Below are positions 8,506 through 17,384 of a stretch of DNA of 64,000 nt, piece by piece; position 1 is the first letter of the stretch, and every line of letters starts with the position of its first letter. A program made the position numbers and the translations under genes. The notes under the pieces are model-generated. The model did not search any database, was not told the DNA's origin, and worked only from the letters and a program-made list of their open reading frames with translations. This DNA is from Actinomycetota bacterium (GTDB taxonomy: Bacteria; Actinomycetota; AC-67): positions 38,936 through 102,935 of the forward strand of contig JBAZZY010000008.1 in NCBI GenBank assembly GCA_041658565.1, given 5' to 3'.

Positions 8506-9648
8506 ATGTCGAAAAAGGTTCGTGTTGGGATCGTCGGAGCCGGGAACTGCGCTTCATCGCTCGTCCAGGGCGTTCAGTTCTACTGCGACGCCGACCCCGC
8601 CGAGAGCGTACCGGGTCTCATGCACGTCGATCTTGGCGGCATGCATGTTCGAGACGTTGAGTTCTCCGTCGCCTTCGACGTAGACGCCAACAAGGTCGGT
8701 CGCGACCTCTCGGAGGCGTTGGTCACCGAGCCGAACAACACGATCAAGTTCGCCGACATCCCGCCGCTCGGCATCAAAGTGCGTCGTGGTCCAACACTCG
8801 ACGGCCTCGGTCGCTACTACCGCGAGGTCGTCACCGAGTCGGCCGAGACTCCGGTGGATGTCGCGGCAGCGCTGCGCGAGACCGAGACAGACGTCTTGGT
8901 GAGCTACTTGCCCGTGGGCAGCGAGGCCGCCGCGCGCTTCTATGCGCAAGCGGCGCTGGACGCAGGCGTCGGCTTCATCAACTGCATGCCGGTCTTCATC
9001 GCATCGACGCCCGAATGGGCCCAGAAGTTCCGCGACGCCGGCGTCCCAATCATCGGCGACGACATCAAGAGCCAGGTCGGCGCAACCATCCTGCACCGCT
9101 CGCTCGCCAAGTTGTTCGAGGACCGCGGGGTACGCATCGACCGCACCTACCAGTTGAACGTCGGCGGCAACATGGACTTCATGAACATGCTCGAGCGTGA
9201 ACGCCTGCAGTCCAAGAAGATCTCCAAGACTCAGGCCGTCACGTCGAACATGACCCACGAGTTGCCGGCCAAGGACATTCACATCGGCCCGAGCGACCAC
9301 ATCCCGTGGCTGTTGGACCGCAAATGGGCGCACATCCGCATCGAAGGCCGTGAGTTCGGCAACGTGCCGATCATGATGGAGATGAAGCTCGAAGTTTGGG
9401 ACTCGCCGAATTCCGCCGGCATCGTCATCGACGCAGTGCGCATGGCCAAGCTCGGACTCGAGCGCGGTATCGGCGGTCCGCTGATCGGCCCCTCGGCGTA
9501 CCTGATGAAGTCCCCGCCCGAGCAGTACCCCGACGATGTCGCGCGCCAGTTGGTCGAGCAATTCATCGTCGGTACGCCGGTTTCGACGAACGGCCACACC
9601 CGGATCGAAATCCCCGAGTTGGCGCCGTTCGCGAGCGACGGCCACTAA
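8506..9648 (+). CDS. ino1: Inositol-3-phosphate synthase
   Basis: A 380-residue, NAD-dependent myo-inositol-1-phosphate synthase of the short actinobacterial/archaeal type: converts glucose 6-phosphate to inositol 3-phosphate, the entry step to phosphatidylinositol, mannosylated lipids and mycothiol. The N-terminal dinucleotide-binding loop is [15 protein letters not shown]; conserved segments include [35 protein letters not shown] and [19 protein letters not shown]. The ATG at 8506 has AGGAGGG 6 nt upstream, and the gene follows padR by 10 bp. Cytoplasmic. The set points to inositol-containing envelope lipids or mycothiol in this organism. Confidence 0.95.
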   Translation: MSKKVRVGIVGAGNCASSLVQGVQFYCDADPAESVPGLMHVDLGGMHVRDVEFSVAFDVDANKVGRDLSEALVTEPNNTIKFADIPPLGIKVRRGPTLDGLGRYYREVVTESAETPVDVAAALRETETDVLVSYLPVGSEAAARFYAQAALDAGVGFINCMPVFIASTPEWAQKFRDAGVPIIGDDIKSQVGATILHRSLAKLFEDRGVRIDRTYQLNVGGNMDFMNMLERERLQSKKISKTQAVTSNMTHELPAKDIHIGPSDHIPWLLDRKWAHIRIEGREFGNVPIMMEMKLEVWDSPNSAGIVIDAVRMAKLGLERGIGGPLIGPSAYLMKSPPEQYPDDVARQLVEQFIVGTPVSTNGHTRIEIPELAPFASDGH

Positions 9649-11203
9649 CGAAATCGTCGTCGCCGAGTCGGGAAGTTCCGGCTCGGCGACCACGCGCGCG
9701 CGCGTCCGCGAGGTCTTCTCCGGGTCGGGATTCCGCCGGTTCTTCGCAGCGCGCGTGATCTCTCAGGCCGGCGACGGTCTGTTCCAACTCGCAGCCGCTG
9801 CCGTTCTTCTGTTCGAGAACCCCGGACCCAACCCCGTCACGGCAATGCTGGGTATCAGTGTCGTCACGCTGATACCGTTCAGCGTGGTCGCACCGTTTAC
9901 CGGCGTGTTCATCGATCGGTGGGAGCGCCGCAAGATCCTCACGCGCGTCCCGTTGCTGCGCGCCGCCGTGGCCGCGCTGCTTCCCTTGGCCGCGCTGGCC
10001 GGAACGCACTCATTCCTGTTCTATCTCGTCGTGCTCGTGGTTCTTTCGTCCAATCGCTTCTTCCTCGCGACGATGTCGGCCGTGCTCCCTCAACTGGTGC
10101 CTGAAGACGACCTTCTGGTTGCGAACTCGGTGTCCACCACGGGCGGTTCGATCGCGAACGTCGCCGGCCAGGGTGTCGGCGCGGCGACCGCCGCTTTCGT
10201 CGGCGGGGAACGTGCCGCGGCACTCGCGGCGCTCGCGTTCATCGTCAGCGCCTACGCAGCGCGCAGGGTGCCCGCCCATCGCGGACTTGAAGTCGTTCGT
10301 CATCCTTTGCGCGAGGAGTTGAAGGAAGTCATCGATGAAATGGTGGACGGACTGCGCCAAGTCCGCGGCCACGCCCGTGTCGTCTACGGTCTTTCGGCCG
10401 TCGCAGTCACGCAAGTTTTGGTCGGAGTGATGGTCGGCGTGTTGCTCCACTACTTCATCGTTACGCTCGGTCTCAGCGTTGGATCAGCCACACCGATCCT
10501 AGGTGTGCTCGCGCTCGGCATCGGCCTGGGCGTCGTCCTAGTTCCCCTGATCGCACGCCATCTCCACTACGACGTGCTACTTCCACTTTCGTTCGGGCTC
10601 GCCACCGCAGCCACGGCGGTGTCCGCGCTCTGGCTTTCGCGCCCAGCGATGCTTGTCGGGGCCGGCATCGTTGGAATCGCCTATGCGTTCGCGAAGATTC
10701 CTGTTGACACGATCGTTCAAGAGGAGATGGCGGACGCCGTGCGCGGGCGCGCGTTCGCCGTGTACGACATGCTGTTCAACGTGGCGCGCGTCGCCGGCAT
10801 CGGCATCGCGGCTTGGGGCTACGAAGCCGGAGAGACAACCGCCGGAATCGCCGGGGCCACCGCGGTTGCCGGCGCGGCGGCCACCGTCGGGTACGGTCTG
10901 TGGGGAGGGACGAGCGTGTTCCGCAAACGAAAGATGCAGCCGCCGCGATTGCAGGCGGGAGAGATGGTGACCGTTCGGGCCTACGCGGGCGCGCGCGCCG
11001 ACGAGGAACCGCGCGTAATCGTCGTCGGGGGTCACGAGCTACCCATCGACGAGATCGAGTGGCGCGCGGTCGTCGAAGAGGCGGGGAAGCGTTCGCGTGC
11101 GTTCGTCGTCCGGGTCGGCGGCCAGCGCGTCCGACTCACGCTCCACGACGATGCCACGAGCTGGGAAGTCGAGCGGATTCTGCCGTCGGCACCTCCCGAC
11201 TGA
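9536..11203 (+). CDS. MFS transporter with C-terminal soluble extension (start uncertain)
   Basis: Major facilitator superfamily protein with about 12 transmembrane segments; the family loop DRWERRKIL follows helix 2, and helices 1-12 span roughly residues 75-470. A soluble tail of about 85 residues (VTVRAYAG to the end) contains a basic, beta-rich stretch with no family I recognise. The start is a problem: the only ATG before transmembrane helix 1 is at 9536, 113 bp inside ino1, and the next GTG (9755) would cut into helix 1. No GTG, TTG or CTG lies between them in frame; a rare ATC start near 9656 is possible. Substrate unknown (drug or metabolite efflux is typical). Confidence 0.8.
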   Translation: MSRASWSSNSSSVRRFRRTATPGSKSPSWRRSRATATNEIVVAESGSSGSATTRARVREVFSGSGFRRFFAARVISQAGDGLFQLAAAAVLLFENPGPNPVTAMLGISVVTLIPFSVVAPFTGVFIDRWERRKILTRVPLLRAAVAALLPLAALAGTHSFLFYLVVLVVLSSNRFFLATMSAVLPQLVPEDDLLVANSVSTTGGSIANVAGQGVGAATAAFVGGERAAALAALAFIVSAYAARRVPAHRGLEVVRHPLREELKEVIDEMVDGLRQVRGHARVVYGLSAVAVTQVLVGVMVGVLLHYFIVTLGLSVGSATPILGVLALGIGLGVVLVPLIARHLHYDVLLPLSFGLATAATAVSALWLSRPAMLVGAGIVGIAYAFAKIPVDTIVQEEMADAVRGRAFAVYDMLFNVARVAGIGIAAWGYEAGETTAGIAGATAVAGAAATVGYGLWGGTSVFRKRKMQPPRLQAGEMVTVRAYAGARADEEPRVIVVGGHELPIDEIEWRAVVEEAGKRSRAFVVRVGGQRVRLTLHDDATSWEVERILPSAPPD

Positions 11204-11255
11204 TCCTCATCCCAAAGAACTAAGCCCCGGCCCCTCCGAGGACGATTGAGTACGT

Positions 11256-12146
11256 ATGAGTCTGGGGCAGTACATGGGTGGTTTGCGCGGACGCGCAGAC
11301 GTTTGGCGTGAGAAACTGCGCCGAAACGGAGATCGCGTCGCGTTCGTCTTGTCGGGCGGAGGCGTCCTCGGTGCGGTGCAGGTCGGTCAGTTGGAAGCTT
11401 TGATAGCCGCCGGAATCCTGCCGGACGTCATGATCGCCACGAGCGTCGGAGCTCTCAACGCGGCATCTATCGCCGCCGACCCGACCCCACGCGGAACTGC
11501 CGAGCTACGCCGGGTCTGGAGTTCGCTTCGTTCTGAAGACCTCTTCCCCGGATCGCGCGCGCGTCACCTGCTGCACATCCTGCGCGCGGGCGATCACCTG
11601 TACTCAAACTCCGGAATCCGCCGTCAGATCGATCGAGTTCCTGCGCGCCACTTCGACGAACTGAAGATCCCGCTGCAAGTCTGCACAGCCAATCTACACA
11701 CGGGCAAAGAGCATTGGATCGACTCAGGGCCGCTCGCAGCGGCGATCCTCGCGTCATCCGCCCTTCCGGGCCTGTTCCCGCCGGTGCGCATCGACGGAGA
11801 GCTGTACGTGGACGGAGGAGTCGTCAACAACGTGCCGATCTCTCGCGCAATCGAGCAGGGCATAAAGAAGATCTATGTGCTTACGTGTGGAAACGCGCAA
11901 CCGGTCATGCGCCCAATCCACCGGCCCCTGGATGTGCTCATGCAAGCGGTCATCCACTCGCGGGTCGCGAGAGTCGAACTGGACCTGCACAGGTACCGCG
12001 ACAAGGCCGCAATCCACATGCTGCCGTCGCCGGACACAGCCGGCATCGGATTCACCACCGTGTCGCACAGCGCGCGCCTGATCGATGAAGCGTCCACACT
12101 CACCGCTGCGTACCTGGAAGCGCGCCTCGCTCCGGTCGCTCCGTAG
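11256..12146 (+). CDS. Patatin-like phospholipase
   Basis: A 296-residue patatin-fold lipid acyl hydrolase. The oxyanion loop SGGGVLGAVQVGQLEAL, nucleophile elbow TSVGA (Ser63) and catalytic Asp in VDGGVVNN (Asp186) form the Ser-Asp dyad. The first Gly of the usual GxSxG is Ala (IATSVG), a tolerated variant. No signal peptide, so probably cytoplasmic or membrane-associated. The ATG at 11256 lacks a strong ribosome binding site. It ends against the convergent RTX gene with a shared hairpin terminator between them. Confidence 0.88.
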   Translation: MSLGQYMGGLRGRADVWREKLRRNGDRVAFVLSGGGVLGAVQVGQLEALIAAGILPDVMIATSVGALNAASIAADPTPRGTAELRRVWSSLRSEDLFPGSRARHLLHILRAGDHLYSNSGIRRQIDRVPARHFDELKIPLQVCTANLHTGKEHWIDSGPLAAAILASSALPGLFPPVRIDGELYVDGGVVNNVPISRAIEQGIKKIYVLTCGNAQPVMRPIHRPLDVLMQAVIHSRVARVELDLHRYRDKAAIHMLPSPDTAGIGFTTVSHSARLIDEASTLTAAYLEARLAPVAP

Positions 12147-12161
12147 CGGGAATGGAATGGA

Positions 12162-12199
12162 ACGAGCCGTGATGGGTGATCGCTCCCACCACGGCTCGT
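12162..12199. terminator. Bidirectional hairpin terminator between patatin and RTX genes
   Basis: ACGAGCCGTGATGGG (12162-12176) pairs with the complementary arm at 12184-12199, giving a 14-15 bp GC-rich stem with one mismatch and a 7-nt loop, followed by a short T-rich run. It sits between two converging genes and can serve both. Confidence 0.75.
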
Positions 12200-12212
12200 C
12201 TTGGTTCTTCCG

Positions 12213-15200
12213 CTAGAAGTACGTCACCTGGAGCATCCCGCCCCCGTAGTAGTCGCCCGGCGGGGGGCCGTAGTAATCGCCCGGCGGAGGACTGCCCGGG
12301 TCACCCGGCGGGGGGCCGTAGTAATCGCCCGGCGGAGGGCTGCCCGGGTCACCAGGCGGGGGGCCGTAGTAGTCGCCCGGCGGAGAGCTGCCCGGGTCAC
12401 CAGGCGGTGGACTGCCCGGCGGCATCATGTCCGGTGGCGGGGTGTAGCCGGAGGGCGGAACCCAACCCGGTGGGAACTGGAACCCAGGGGGCAACTTGCC
12501 TTCAGGCGGCGCGTAGTTGTCCGGTGGACGCCAGTCGGGTGGGAACTGGAACCCAGGAGGCAACTTGCCTTCCGGCGGTGCGTAGTTGTCCGGTGGAACC
12601 CACGCCGGTGGGAACTGGAACCCAGGAGGCAACTTGCCTTCGGGGGGTGCGTAGTTGTCCGGTGGAACCCACGCCGGTGGGAACTGGAACCCGGTGGGTA
12701 GCGCGTCCGGAGGAGGACCGTAGTCGCTCGGAGGCGTCCACGCGGGTGGGAACTTGAAGTTCTCAGGCAGCATGTCGGTCGGCGGACCGTAGTTCTTCGG
12801 TGGCTCCCAAGTGGGTGGGAACTTGAAGTTCTCGGGGAGCTTGTCGGTTGGTGGCCCGTAGTTCTTCGGGGGCTCCCAAGTGGGTGGGAACTCGAAGGTC
12901 GGCGGCAGCATGTTGGTCGGCGGACCGTAGTTCTTCGGTGGCTCCCACGTCGGTGGGAACTCGAAGGTCGGCGGCAACATGTTGGTCGGGGGACCGTAGG
13001 CGTCCGGCGGAACCCAGTCCGACGGGAACTTGAAGGTCGGCGGCAACATGTTGGCAGGAGGTCCGTATTCGGCCGGCGGCTCCCACTTCGGCGGGAACTT
13101 GAATCCCGTCGGAAGCGCTGCCGGAGGAGGACCGTAGTCGCTCGGAGGCGTCCACGCGGGCGGGAACTTGAAGTTCTCCGGCAGCATGTCGGTTGGGGGC
13201 CCGTAGTTCTTCGGCGGCTCCCACTTGGGCGGGAACGTGAAGTTCTCAGGCAGCATGTCGGTCGGTGGCCCGTAGTTCTTCGGCGGCTCCCACGTCGGCG
13301 GGAACTTGAAGTCCTCGGGGAGCTTGTCCGGCGGCGGCCCGTAGTTCTTCGGTGGCTCCCACGTCGGTGGGAACTCGAAGGTCGGCGGCAGCATCTTGGC
13401 CGGCGGGCCGTAAGCATCCGGCGGAACCCAGTCCGGCGGGAACTTAAAGGTCGGCGGCAACATGTTTGTCGGCGGACCGTATTCGGCCGGCGGCTCCCAC
13501 TTCGGTGGGAACTTGAATCCCGTCGGAAGCGCTGCCGGAGGAGGACCGTAGTCGCTCGGAGGCGTCCACGCGGGTGGGAACTTAAAGGCCGGCGGCAACA
13601 TCTCGGTTGGCGGACCGTAGTTCTTCGGTGGCTCCCACTTGGGCGGGAACGTGAAGTTCTCGGGGAGCTTGTCGGTCGGTGGCCCGTAGTTCTTCGGCGG
13701 CGCCCAGGTGGGCGGGAACTCGAATGTGGGCGGCAGCATCGTCGGCGGTGGTCCGTAGTTGTTCGGTGGGCTGAAGTCGGCGGGGAAGGTGAAGTCCTTC
13801 GGCAATGCAGCGGACGGAGGACCGAACCCGGTCGGAGGCTCAAACCCGCGAGGGAACTGGAATCCCGGAGGGAGCGCCGTCGGCGGCACAACCTTGAACG
13901 TCGCCGGCACAAACCCCTCGAATACGGGCATCTCGCCCGGTCGGTAAGCCTCGCCGGGAGGCGGAGCCGGCCAGCCGCCGGGCGGAATCGGGCGCGCGCC
14001 CGGAGGAGCAAGCCATCCCATCTGGGGAGGAAGCATGAACTCCGGCGGCAGTTCGCCCTCGCCCGCGATAAACGCGGGAGGGATCGGCAAGCCGGTCGGA
14101 GGCAGGAAGCGAAGACCCGGAGGAAGCGGGTTGCCGTTCTCGTCGGTCAGCGTGCCATTCCACTGACCCTCGTATCCGCGACACACTCCCTCCACGACCG
14201 ACGCGCACAGGTCGGTTCCGGCTCCGGCATCAACCTTGTCGCCGCCGGTTCCGGCGTCGATCCAGTCGTCGCCGCCTTGCTCGGCGCAGGCCTCGGGGTC
14301 TTCTGAGTCGACGCAGTAAGCGTCGCCCAAGAGGTTGTCGTCGCCGGCGCCGCCACGGATCTCGTCGCCGCCTAGACCGCCCTCAACGTAGTCGGTCCCG
14401 GCGCCACCGTAGATGCGGTCCGAGCCGTCGCCACCGTAGAGCCAGTCGGCGCCGCCGGATTCCGGACACGTGTCGGTTCCCTCCGTGGTCGCACACGCGG
14501 CATCGCCGAACATCTGGTCGGATCCGGCGCCGCCGTCGATGTCGTCGCTCCCATCCGAACCGGCCAGAACATCGCTGCCGGGTCCGCCGTACAAGTGGTC
14601 GTCGCCGCCGCCGCCGGAGAGGTTGTCCGTGCCGCCGGACTCGGAGCACAGGGACTGATCCAATTCAGGCGGGCAGTAGTCGTCGCCGAACAACTCGTCG
14701 GTTCCGGCGCCGCCATCGAGTTTGTCATTCCCACCCAGACCTTCCAGGTAGTCGTTCCCGACACCGCCGGTGAGAGTGTCTTCACCTGCTCCGCCGGTGA
14801 GGCGGTCTACTCCGGCGTCTCCTGTGCACACGTCGTTACCGGCGTCTCCCGAACACGTGTCGTTGTCGGGGCCGCCACTGCACGTGTCGTTGCCGCCGCC
14901 GCCGGCGCAGTCATCCAGACCCGCCTCGCCGTACATCTTGTCGTTGCCGGCGCCACCATCCATGCGGTCCGGGCCCGCGCCGCCGCGCAGCACGTCGGTT
15001 CCCGCGTCCCCGATCAAGCGATCGGTACCCACGCCGCCGTCCACGGTGTCGTTCCCGGGGCCGCCACATATCGTGTCGTTGCCGCCGAGTCCGAGGATCT
15101 TGTCGTTGCCGCCGAGTCCGACGATGACGTCGGCGCCCGCCGTTCCGCGGATCACGTCGTTCTTGGACGTTCCCACGATCGTCGCGCGCACGCCGTTGCA

Positions 15201-15287
15201 AGTCGGCGCGCTTGCCGCCGCCGCAACGGGAGCAAAAAACGAGAATACGCCGGTGACCATTGCCACGGCGAACGCGAGTCGCTTCAT
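12213..15287 (-). CDS. Secreted RTX-repeat protein with long proline-rich tandem-repeat tail
   Basis: A 1,024-residue protein in four parts. Residues 1-25 form a signal peptide (cleavage near AAAA-S). Residues 43 to about 361 hold hemolysin-type GGxGxDxhx repeats that would form a calcium-binding beta-roll, interrupted by insertions with paired cysteines (YCPPELDQSLC, ACATTEGTDTC, YCVDSEDPEAC). A linker (362-470) is Pro-rich. Residues 471-953 are 21 tandem 23-residue units with the pattern LPxxFxFPxxW-x-PP-xx-YGPP, and 963-1010 hold three 16-residue GDPGSxPPGDYYGPPP units. No sorting signal or membrane anchor, and no type I secretion genes nearby. GGAGG precedes the ATG. Function unknown; likely an extended cell-surface or secreted structural protein. 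Confidence 0.82.
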   Translation of the reverse strand: MKRLAFAVAMVTGVFSFFAPVAAAASAPTCNGVRATIVGTSKNDVIRGTAGADVIVGLGGNDKILGLGGNDTICGGPGNDTVDGGVGTDRLIGDAGTDVLRGGAGPDRMDGGAGNDKMYGEAGLDDCAGGGGNDTCSGGPDNDTCSGDAGNDVCTGDAGVDRLTGGAGEDTLTGGVGNDYLEGLGGNDKLDGGAGTDELFGDDYCPPELDQSLCSESGGTDNLSGGGGDDHLYGGPGSDVLAGSDGSDDIDGGAGSDQMFGDAACATTEGTDTCPESGGADWLYGGDGSDRIYGGAGTDYVEGGLGGDEIRGGAGDDNLLGDAYCVDSEDPEACAEQGGDDWIDAGTGGDKVDAGAGTDLCASVVEGVCRGYEGQWNGTLTDENGNPLPPGLRFLPPTGLPIPPAFIAGEGELPPEFMLPPQMGWLAPPGARPIPPGGWPAPPPGEAYRPGEMPVFEGFVPATFKVVPPTALPPGFQFPRGFEPPTGFGPPSAALPKDFTFPADFSPPNNYGPPPTMLPPTFEFPPTWAPPKNYGPPTDKLPENFTFPPKWEPPKNYGPPTEMLPPAFKFPPAWTPPSDYGPPPAALPTGFKFPPKWEPPAEYGPPTNMLPPTFKFPPDWVPPDAYGPPAKMLPPTFEFPPTWEPPKNYGPPPDKLPEDFKFPPTWEPPKNYGPPTDMLPENFTFPPKWEPPKNYGPPTDMLPENFKFPPAWTPPSDYGPPPAALPTGFKFPPKWEPPAEYGPPANMLPPTFKFPSDWVPPDAYGPPTNMLPPTFEFPPTWEPPKNYGPPTNMLPPTFEFPPTWEPPKNYGPPTDKLPENFKFPPTWEPPKNYGPPTDMLPENFKFPPAWTPPSDYGPPPDALPTGFQFPPAWVPPDNYAPPEGKLPPGFQFPPAWVPPDNYAPPEGKLPPGFQFPPDWRPPDNYAPPEGKLPPGFQFPPGWVPPSGYTPPPDMMPPGSPPPGDPGSSPPGDYYGPPPGDPGSPPPGDYYGPPPGDPGSPPPGDYYGPPPGDYYGGGMLQVTYF
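12258..12401 (-). repeat. Three 48-bp tandem repeats (16-residue GDPGSxPPGDYYGPPP units)
   Basis: Three near-identical units, differing in one residue (S or P at position 6), close to the 3' end of the RTX gene. A fourth partial copy, GDYYG, follows before the last residues. Confidence 0.9.
12429..13877 (-). repeat. 21 tandem 69-bp repeats (23-residue Pro-rich units) in the RTX protein
   Basis: Unit length is constant at 23 codons over 1,449 bp. The variable positions show a longer period: six units (5-10, DNA 13188-13601) are repeated as units 11-16 (12774-13187), with the order of SDY, AEY, DAY, KNY, KNY, KNY cores conserved. This indicates a 414-bp duplication on top of the 69-bp expansion. 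Aromatic residues (F, F, W, Y) occur at fixed positions between PP pairs. Confidence 0.92.
14205..15161 (-). repeat. RTX (hemolysin-type calcium-binding) repeat region
   Basis: Consecutive GGxGxD nonapeptide-like units encoded by a GC-rich repetitive stretch, residues about 43-361 of the secreted protein. The Asp residues at the fixed positions would coordinate calcium in a parallel beta-roll. Known from RTX toxins, proteases and S-layer proteins. Confidence 0.88.
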
Positions 15288-15409
15288 GTCTAAACCTCCG
15301 GCGTTTTCGTCTGTTCGTAAGGATCGGACGATGGGCCGAGCCGGAGCATGCCCCGTTTGGGGACCATTGCCGTCCCGCAGCGACTACTCGCGCATCACCC
15401 GAAAGGCCC

Positions 15410-15754
15410 CTACCGCAGCAGGCGAATCCGGCGAAGGGGTAGGTATAGAACGCGCGCCACTCCCGCGATGTCCCCGCGCGCCACCGGGCCGCGCGCGCGG
15501 CTGTCGGTCGAGGCTTCGGCGTTGTCGCCCTGGACCCAGTAGTGGCCGTCGGACAGCCCTCGTTCGCCGGGCACGGCCACGACCCGTTTGACGATCTCGA
15601 GGCTTCCGGATCGCACGACGACAATCTGCCCGCGGCGCGGCTCCGTCGGACGAATCGGGCGAACCGCCAGCGCATCCCCCGGACGCAGGGTCGGCAGCAT
15701 GCTCTCCCCGGCGACACGAACCGGAAACCAGCCACGCAAAGTAGGAATAGTCAC
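15410..15754 (-). CDS. sodX: Signal-peptidase-like protease, probable NiSOD maturation protease
   Basis: A 114-residue S26/S24-type protease with the catalytic Ser in GESMLPTLRPGD (Ser18) and Lys in IVKRVVAVPGE (Lys56), plus the GHYWVQGDN box of signal peptidases. Unlike signal peptidase I, it lacks an N-terminal membrane helix. Such short soluble forms are linked to nickel superoxide dismutase, whose N-terminal leader must be removed to expose the nickel ligand. sodN lies divergently 59 bp away, which supports this role. The GTG at 15754 is the start; a GGGGG stretch lies upstream. Confidence 0.83.
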   Translation of the reverse strand: MTIPTLRGWFPVRVAGESMLPTLRPGDALAVRPIRPTEPRRGQIVVVRSGSLEIVKRVVAVPGERGLSDGHYWVQGDNAEASTDSRARGPVARGDIAGVARVLYLPLRRIRLLR

Positions 15755-15813
15755 GGTACCCCCGGAGTGTTATACCTGGAAGCAGGGAAACCCAGGGAGT
15801 GGAGGGGGACGAA

Positions 15814-16209
15814 ATGTCATTAAGATCTTGGCTGGCGCCGACGCGTGTAGTACGCGCGCATTGCGACCTGCCGTGCGGCGTTTACGACCCAGCGCAGGCG
15901 CGCATCGAGGCCGACTCGGTCAAAGCCTGCATGGAGAAATACGCAGGCAGCGACGACCCAGTGTTTCGCGCGCGCGCCGTCGCGATCAAGGAGGAGCGCG
16001 CCGAATTAGTGAAGCACCACCTGTGGGTGCTGTGGACCGACTACTTCAAGCCTGAGCACCTCAAGCAGTTTCCGGAGTTGCACCAGATCTTCTGGGACGC
16101 GACCAAAGCGGCAGGCGCGGCAAAGAAGTCCCTCGACCCGGCGGACGGGCAGAAGTTGCTCGACCTGGTGAACCAGATCGACAAGATCTTCTGGGACACG
16201 AAGAAGTAG
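15814..16209 (+). CDS. sodN: Nickel superoxide dismutase
   Basis: A 131-residue NiSOD precursor: superoxide dismutation in the cytoplasm with nickel bound by the N-terminal hook. The hook HCDLPCGVYDP begins at residue 16, so His16, Cys17 and Cys21 become His1, Cys2 and Cys6 after removal of a 15-residue leader (MSLRSWLAPTRVVRA). The mature length of 116 residues matches the Streptomyces enzyme closely. I chose the ATG at 15814, with GGAGGGGG 6 nt upstream, because an earlier ATG at 15799 would add five residues without a better binding site. The maturation protease gene is divergent. Confidence 0.94.
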   Translation: MSLRSWLAPTRVVRAHCDLPCGVYDPAQARIEADSVKACMEKYAGSDDPVFRARAVAIKEERAELVKHHLWVLWTDYFKPEHLKQFPELHQIFWDATKAAGAAKKSLDPADGQKLLDLVNQIDKIFWDTKK

Positions 16210-16225
16210 TACTGCAGACGAAGCA

Positions 16226-16253
16226 ACGAGGGGCGGCTTCGGCCGCCCCTCGT
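16226..16253. terminator. Bidirectional intrinsic terminator after sodN
   Basis: A perfect 12-bp GC-rich stem (ACGAGGGGCGGC at 16226-16237, complement at 16242-16253) with a stable TTCG tetraloop, followed by TTCGTTCT. It lies between convergent sodN and the multiheme cytochrome gene and can serve both. Confidence 0.88.
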
Positions 16254-16273
16254 TTCGTTCTGCGTCCGACCCG

Positions 16274-17272
16274 TTACGGAGTCGCCTTCCAGTAGGGGAC
16301 CTTCGGCCAGTGACCGGAAAGGTGGCAGTTCCAGCAAGATGCGTTCGGCTTGTTTGCCTCGCCGTGGCAGTACCCGCAAGGGCTCCCACTCGTGTTGGCA
16401 GGGTCGGCTAATGGGATCTCTGCCGTAAGGAACGGAATGTGGGTCCCGTGAAGGTTGCCCTTCTCAGCGGACTTCGCTGGGTCCAGGTTGAAGTTGTGGC
16501 AGTCCACGCACCCCCTGATCCGATCCAGGCCACGCTGCTTTGCCGCCGCGCGCGAGTGACAAACTCCGCAACCGGTCACCGCAGTCACGGTACCGTCCGC
16601 CACACTGGCATCGCCCGACCAGGTGTAGCTGCCCGTCCCGGCTGTGTATAGGGCGTTGTGCTTGGTGGTGTTCGCCGGGTCCTCGAGGAGCTTAAGCGCA
16701 TCCATCGTCCCCGAGTACTGCGCGACACTCCCGGAGGCGTTCTGGAACCCGTCTGAAACGACATCCTTGTCGAGGCGCTGATGGCAGGTGCTGCTGCACT
16801 TCGATCCGGGCTTGGCCGGTGCAACAGGGACCTCGGGCGGGACGGGGACCTCAGCCGGCGCTGCCGGAACGATCCCCTTGGGGGCCGCGACCCCGGATGG
16901 AACCGGGGCGTCGGACGGAACCGGAACGTCGGACGGAACCGCCGTCACGACCGTGACCTGAGTTTCGGGAGTACTCGTACCGCCGGACTGACGGGTAATC
17001 CCGATCTTGTCGTCGAGCAACCTGTCAGGATCGTTTTGCCAACCCTCATAGACGAACCCGTGTGGATTCCGTGGCTTCGGCGTCGGCGTGGCCAAGGCAT
17101 CTACGAAAGGCTCACCTCGCCGGATCCACACCCCTCGTTCGGCGCCGTTCGCGCGCATGTACTCGCGCTGGGAGGTCTTGTCGGCTTCAGCCTTGGCCAG
17201 CGCCGGAACAAGCGCCACCGCAGCCAGTGACGCGAGCAGGACCGCTCGCGCAAACTGCTTGCCTCGTATCAT
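16274..17272 (-). CDS. Secreted multiheme c-type cytochrome (4 CXXCH plus one CX3CH)
   Basis: A 332-residue exported protein: signal peptide (about 1-24, ending ALAKA), a 60-residue region with PTPKPRNP and a Pro/Val/Ala-rich linker (VPSDVPVPSDAPVPS), then the heme part. Heme motifs are, in order, CSSTCH (CX3CH, unusual), CGVCH, CVDCH, CGYCH and CWNCH. The last two are close together, as in CxxCH-rich cytochromes such as the c7/doubled-CXXCH type. Likely an extracytoplasmic electron carrier; no oxidoreductase partner or cytochrome maturation genes are in the window. ATG at 17272 has GGGAG 5 nt upstream. A CRP/FNR-like site lies 113 bp upstream. Confidence 0.85.
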   Translation of the reverse strand: MIRGKQFARAVLLASLAAVALVPALAKAEADKTSQREYMRANGAERGVWIRRGEPFVDALATPTPKPRNPHGFVYEGWQNDPDRLLDDKIGITRQSGGTSTPETQVTVVTAVPSDVPVPSDAPVPSGVAAPKGIVPAAPAEVPVPPEVPVAPAKPGSKCSSTCHQRLDKDVVSDGFQNASGSVAQYSGTMDALKLLEDPANTTKHNALYTAGTGSYTWSGDASVADGTVTAVTGCGVCHSRAAAKQRGLDRIRGCVDCHNFNLDPAKSAEKGNLHGTHIPFLTAEIPLADPANTSGSPCGYCHGEANKPNASCWNCHLSGHWPKVPYWKATP

Positions 17273-17384
17273 CGCAACTCCCTTTCTTGCCCGGCGCTCG
17301 ATGTTTCTCCCCGCGCACCAAGGCAATGCCAGTAGGACCTGCACTTGCTCAAGGGAGAGCGACCTCCGCAACCCCTTGGGGCAA

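Noticed and set aside
12429..13877. CRISPR array
   Set aside because: The repeats are contiguous 69-bp coding units without spacers, and no cas genes are present.
12425..14011. Alternative-frame reading of the Pro-rich repeats (Arg/Ser/Cys-rich)
   Set aside because: It is a shadow of the same tandem repeats in another frame; the chosen frame has a signal peptide and RTX domain.
15288..15409. Cyclic-di-nucleotide riboswitch upstream of the RTX gene
   Set aside because: A CCCC-GTTT-GGGG hairpin and GC-rich stems are present, but I cannot find the conserved core of any riboswitch class.
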